Part shown: in pieces, positions 4,458 through 6,766 of the stretch
Numbering within the stretch: position 1 is the first letter of the stretch
How the letters are laid out: each line of letters starts with the position of its first letter
Source of the DNA: an uncultured Flavobacteriales bacterium
GTDB taxonomy: Bacteria; Bacteroidota; Bacteroidia; Palsa-965
Reading direction: 5' to 3'
DNA: 6,766 bases
Assembly: GCA_946478675.1 (NCBI GenBank)
Contig: CAMLEF010000257.1
Span: 1-6,766 of the forward strand
Translations under genes and position numbers: made by a program
The notes under the pieces: generated by a model
What the model saw: only the letters and a program-made list of their open reading frames with translations
What the model was told of the DNA's origin: nothing
Database searches by the model: none

Positions 4458-6503
4458 ATGAAAAAGATTATTTATTCTTTACTTGTATGTTGTTTGTTGA
4501 CAGCCGTCCCAGCTCTTGCGCAAAATGGCACCTGGTATTTCGGTGCCGCGGGCGGTATGTCGTTTTCTCCTTCGGGCACCGCTCCGGCTCCGGGCTCGGT
4601 AATTTCACAGAGTGAAGGATGCGCCAGCATCGTGGATGCCAGTAACAACGTCGTGATGTATACCGACGGCGTGAGCATCTGGAACGGTAACCATGTGCCG
4701 CAGGGCATCACGCTCAGTGGCCATCCGTCGTCCACACAAAACGTAGTCATCGTTCCGATCCCCGGGACCGATTGCAACCGTTATTTCATTTTTACGGTCA
4801 ATGCCGCTGAGACCAACTACCAGGGCACGGGCGGCAACGGCAAAGGTTTTCGTGTGTCGCTGGCTACCGTAACGGGTGTTGCGCCGGCCACCACGGTAAC
4901 GATCATCCCGGCCAACCTCAACATCAACATGCTTTCGGGTGTTTATGCGAATGATCTTTGCTCCGAGAAGCTGTGCGCAGTTTCCGACGGCAGCGGCGGT
5001 TATTGGGTAGCGACCCACGGCATCGGCCTTTACAGCGGCTGGTCGGGCGGAAGCTACACCGGCCCGATCAACACCGGCGGCGAAGGTAATTTTTACGCGG
5101 TGCACGTAACGACGGCGAACAACACCATCCCGCTGCTCGCGTCTTCACTTGTCGTGACGAATTTCACCAGCGGCCAGCACCGCTCCACCACCATCGGCGG
5201 CGGCCATTACGACGGACAGGGACAGATGAAATTCAACAGCGCGGGCAATCGTGTTGCGCTCGCGAAAACGTCATCGCAGGAATTGCAGCTCTACGATTTC
5301 AATGCCGGCACCGGTGCGTTCTCCAACCAGATGATCATGTTCCCGTTCTCGTCAACGAACGACGGCATCAGCTACGGCATTGAATTTTCCATGTCGGGAA
5401 ATTTCCTGTACGAGACCAACACGTTCTTCCATTGCTCGATCAACCAGTTTGATCTTTCGCTCGGTACGGCGGCTGCGATCAGCGCGTCACGCGTCGTGCT
5501 CGCGAATTCGCCGAACTACAACAGCAGCGATTATTATTTCGGCGCCCTGCAGATGGGCCCTGACGGCAGAGTTTATGCAGCGGGCCTCAACAAGACTGCG
5601 CTCGACGTGGTGAATTCGCCCGACCTGCTTGCCTGCAATTATGTTGGCGCCGGCGCACCCATCGCGGGCACGTGCAAACTTGGACTGCCGAGCGTATTGC
5701 TGCACAGCCCCTGCGAAGGCAACTATTACACGGAATGCGCGTGCCAGGCCCACACGAATGTAGAGCTCGCTTATCCTGTCGACGGCACCGGAGCAAGCGC
5801 GGTGATGCTGACGCTCAACAGCGGCTCGACGGTGAAGAAGCTGAAAATTACGCTCGTGAATTTCACGCAGCCGGTGAAAGTCGGTTGCCAGCTCTGCAAT
5901 GCCCCGGTCACGAACACGTACGGCACGATCACGAACACGCCGATCGTCGCAGGACAAATGCCTTCGCTCACGCCTGCAACGAACCCGGGCTTCACGACGT
6001 TCTCGCGCGAGATCATCTGGACGTACCCGATCCCGCAAACTATCAGCCAGAACGTGCTGCTCAACCTGCAATTCCCGCCGGTCAACACGGGCTGCACGAA
6101 CGTGATCAATTACTGCCTGAAAGTGGAATACATTGATGAGAACTGCCAGGTGTGCGAGCAGGCGATCTATGTTGTCGGTTCCAGCAACGGCAACCCGCCG
6201 GCGAAACTGCAGAATGAGCAGTCGTCCGACATTGAGCCCGGTCAGCCGGTGAAAGCTTCGCCCGATGCGTACATGCACGTGTTCCCGAATCCTGCATCGG
6301 CTACGGTGACGGTACAGCTTCCCGGCGCAACGGAAAGCGGCAAGCTCCAGGTGTACAACAGCGTGGGTGAGCTCGTGCTCGAGCAGAGCGTTTCCGGAAC
6401 TTCCGGCACGTTCGATACGAGCAGCCTGCCCGACGGATTTTATACCGTGCGCTACGCCGGTGGCGGCAACCAGTACGTGAACACGCTGGTGATCCAGAAA
6501 TAG
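4458..6503 (+). CDS. Secreted beta-propeller protein with T9SS type A C-terminal sorting domain
   Basis: The 681-residue product is a predicted surface or secreted protein exported by Sec and then the type IX system. The signal peptide is MKKIIYSLLVCCLLTAVPALA, residues 1-21. Residues ~23-412 look like the beta-propeller widespread in Bacteroidota surface proteins: WYFG (26-29), EGCASIVDASNNVVMYTDG (53-71), SSTQNVVIVPIPG, YGIEFSMSGNFLYETN, ALQMGPDGRVYAAG (from ~362) and GLPSVL (~409). Residues ~419-570 are a Cys-rich beta module with nine cysteines (419, 427, 429, 477, 480, 546, 553, 563, 566). After a polar linker (~572-600), the last ~80 residues are the sorting domain: VFPNPASATVTVQLPG (F609), GKLQVYNSVGELV, TSSLPDGFYTVRYAGG and a terminal LVIQK. 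The sorting domain is cleaved on the surface in this family and often replaced by a lipopolysaccharide anchor. Ligand and role are unknown. It has its own promoter and terminator. Confidence 0.92.
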   Translation: MKKIIYSLLVCCLLTAVPALAQNGTWYFGAAGGMSFSPSGTAPAPGSVISQSEGCASIVDASNNVVMYTDGVSIWNGNHVPQGITLSGHPSSTQNVVIVPIPGTDCNRYFIFTVNAAETNYQGTGGNGKGFRVSLATVTGVAPATTVTIIPANLNINMLSGVYANDLCSEKLCAVSDGSGGYWVATHGIGLYSGWSGGSYTGPINTGGEGNFYAVHVTTANNTIPLLASSLVVTNFTSGQHRSTTIGGGHYDGQGQMKFNSAGNRVALAKTSSQELQLYDFNAGTGAFSNQMIMFPFSSTNDGISYGIEFSMSGNFLYETNTFFHCSINQFDLSLGTAAAISASRVVLANSPNYNSSDYYFGALQMGPDGRVYAAGLNKTALDVVNSPDLLACNYVGAGAPIAGTCKLGLPSVLLHSPCEGNYYTECACQAHTNVELAYPVDGTGASAVMLTLNSGSTVKKLKITLVNFTQPVKVGCQLCNAPVTNTYGTITNTPIVAGQMPSLTPATNPGFTTFSREIIWTYPIPQTISQNVLLNLQFPPVNTGCTNVINYCLKVEYIDENCQVCEQAIYVVGSSNGNPPAKLQNEQSSDIEPGQPVKASPDAYMHVFPNPASATVTVQLPGATESGKLQVYNSVGELVLEQSVSGTSGTFDTSSLPDGFYTVRYAGGGNQYVNTLVIQK

Positions 6504-6535
6504 GAGAGGAGTAAATTCAAAAGAGAATCCCAACG

Positions 6536-6576
6536 AACCAGGTTCCGGTCATTTGCCGGGGCCTGGTTTTGCTTTT
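6536..6576 (+). terminator. Intrinsic terminator after the T9SS cargo gene
   Basis: The left arm AACCAGGTTCCGG (6536-6548) pairs with CCGGGGCCTGGTT (6556-6568) through 13 pairs, two of them G-U in RNA, around the 7-nt loop TCATTTG. A T-rich tail TTGCTTTT follows. Flanking TCAAAAG (6517-6523) and CTTTTGA (6572-6578) are also complementary, so the reverse strand has a T-rich side as well. It may also end the converging gene, whose stop is at 6579-6581. Confidence 0.85.
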
Positions 6577-6578
6577 GA

Positions 6579-6766
6579 TTACGCGTGCATTTCGTTGTAA
6601 AAACGCTGGAGGTCGCGTGCGTTGTGAACGGCTTCGCCCATCGTGTTGTTGAAATACGCGTACACTGTTTTGCCGTCTTCCGTCATGCCGCGCGCGAACT
6701 CGGCATGCTCACGAAGAAAATCGCCGGAATAAGTGCCGCGGTATCTTCCGTTCTCGCCGTGAAAGC
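6579..6766 (-). CDS. DUF72 (YecE-like) family protein, C-terminal 61 residues
   Basis: This is the 3' end of a minus-strand gene that continues beyond the right edge; stop TAA at 6581-6579. The visible 61 residues begin FHGENGRYRGTYSGDFL and contain VYAYFNNTMGEAVHNARDL before ending FYNEMHA. The HG...Y.G.Y segment and the later YFNN..G.A..NA..L segment are the hallmark C-terminal motifs of the DUF72/YecE family, TIM-barrel-like cytoplasmic proteins of about 240-300 residues whose biochemical function is not established. About four fifths of the protein is missing here. It converges on the T9SS cargo gene with 75 bp between stops. The frame is clean with no internal stop. No start codon lies in the window. 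Confidence 0.85.
   Translation of the reverse strand, partial: FHGENGRYRGTYSGDFLREHAEFARGMTEDGKTVYAYFNNTMGEAVHNARDLQRFYNEMHA

Noticed and set aside
5905..5945. Internal direct repeat (TCACGAACACG twice) in the T9SS gene
   Set aside because: It encodes the VTNTYGTITNTP stretch and is explained by repeated Thr-Asn codons in a beta-rich segment.
5487..6533. 348-aa minus-strand frame antisense to the T9SS cargo gene
   Set aside because: Arg/His/Ala-rich shadow translation with no domain, opposite well-supported propeller, Cys-rich and sorting domains.

Overview
The window reads as a piece of a Bacteroidota chromosome. Several things point there: a C-terminal type IX secretion (T9SS type A) sorting domain, a 'WYFG...EGCA...YTDG' beta-propeller of the kind common in that phylum, a TPR/SpoIIE-type phosphatase of a layout common there, no Shine-Dalgarno sequences, and upstream octamers that match or nearly match the Bacteroidota -7 promoter element TAnnTTTG. 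GC is in the mid-50s by eye, with one gene (2753-3529) visibly lower. I cannot name a genus.

Layout. Positions 1-210 are non-coding and repetitive: an A8C8 homopolymer run, three short G/C hairpins of one design, a degenerate palindrome, and a ~20-bp tandem motif that abuts the stop of the first gene. A large minus-strand gene (211-2658) encodes a secreted-N-terminus TPR protein with one membrane span and a cytoplasmic SpoIIE/PP2C phosphatase. Across a 94-bp divergent promoter region lies a plus-strand gene for an unrecognised exported, probably beta-rich envelope protein (2753-3529, TTG start). It converges on a minus-strand gene for a small exported protein (3594-4151), and a perfect 18-bp stem acts as a likely bidirectional terminator between them. 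After a 306-bp intergenic region comes a plus-strand T9SS cargo protein (4458-6503) with its own hairpin terminator. It converges on the 3' end of a DUF72 (YecE-like) gene that runs off the right edge (6579-6766). That last gene has no start in the window and is easy to miss.

The genes look like separately transcribed single units, in divergent and convergent pairs, not an operon. Four of the five products are fully contained, and all four carry an export signal, so the theme is cell envelope and surface. I see no sign that they form one pathway. No CRISPR array, tRNA, rRNA, transposase or defence system is visible. The most notable items are the probable leaderless start of the phosphatase gene, the Cys-rich module in the T9SS protein, the repeat cluster at the left edge, and the terminator stem that contains part of a stop codon. 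I found no clear case for a wholly new system.
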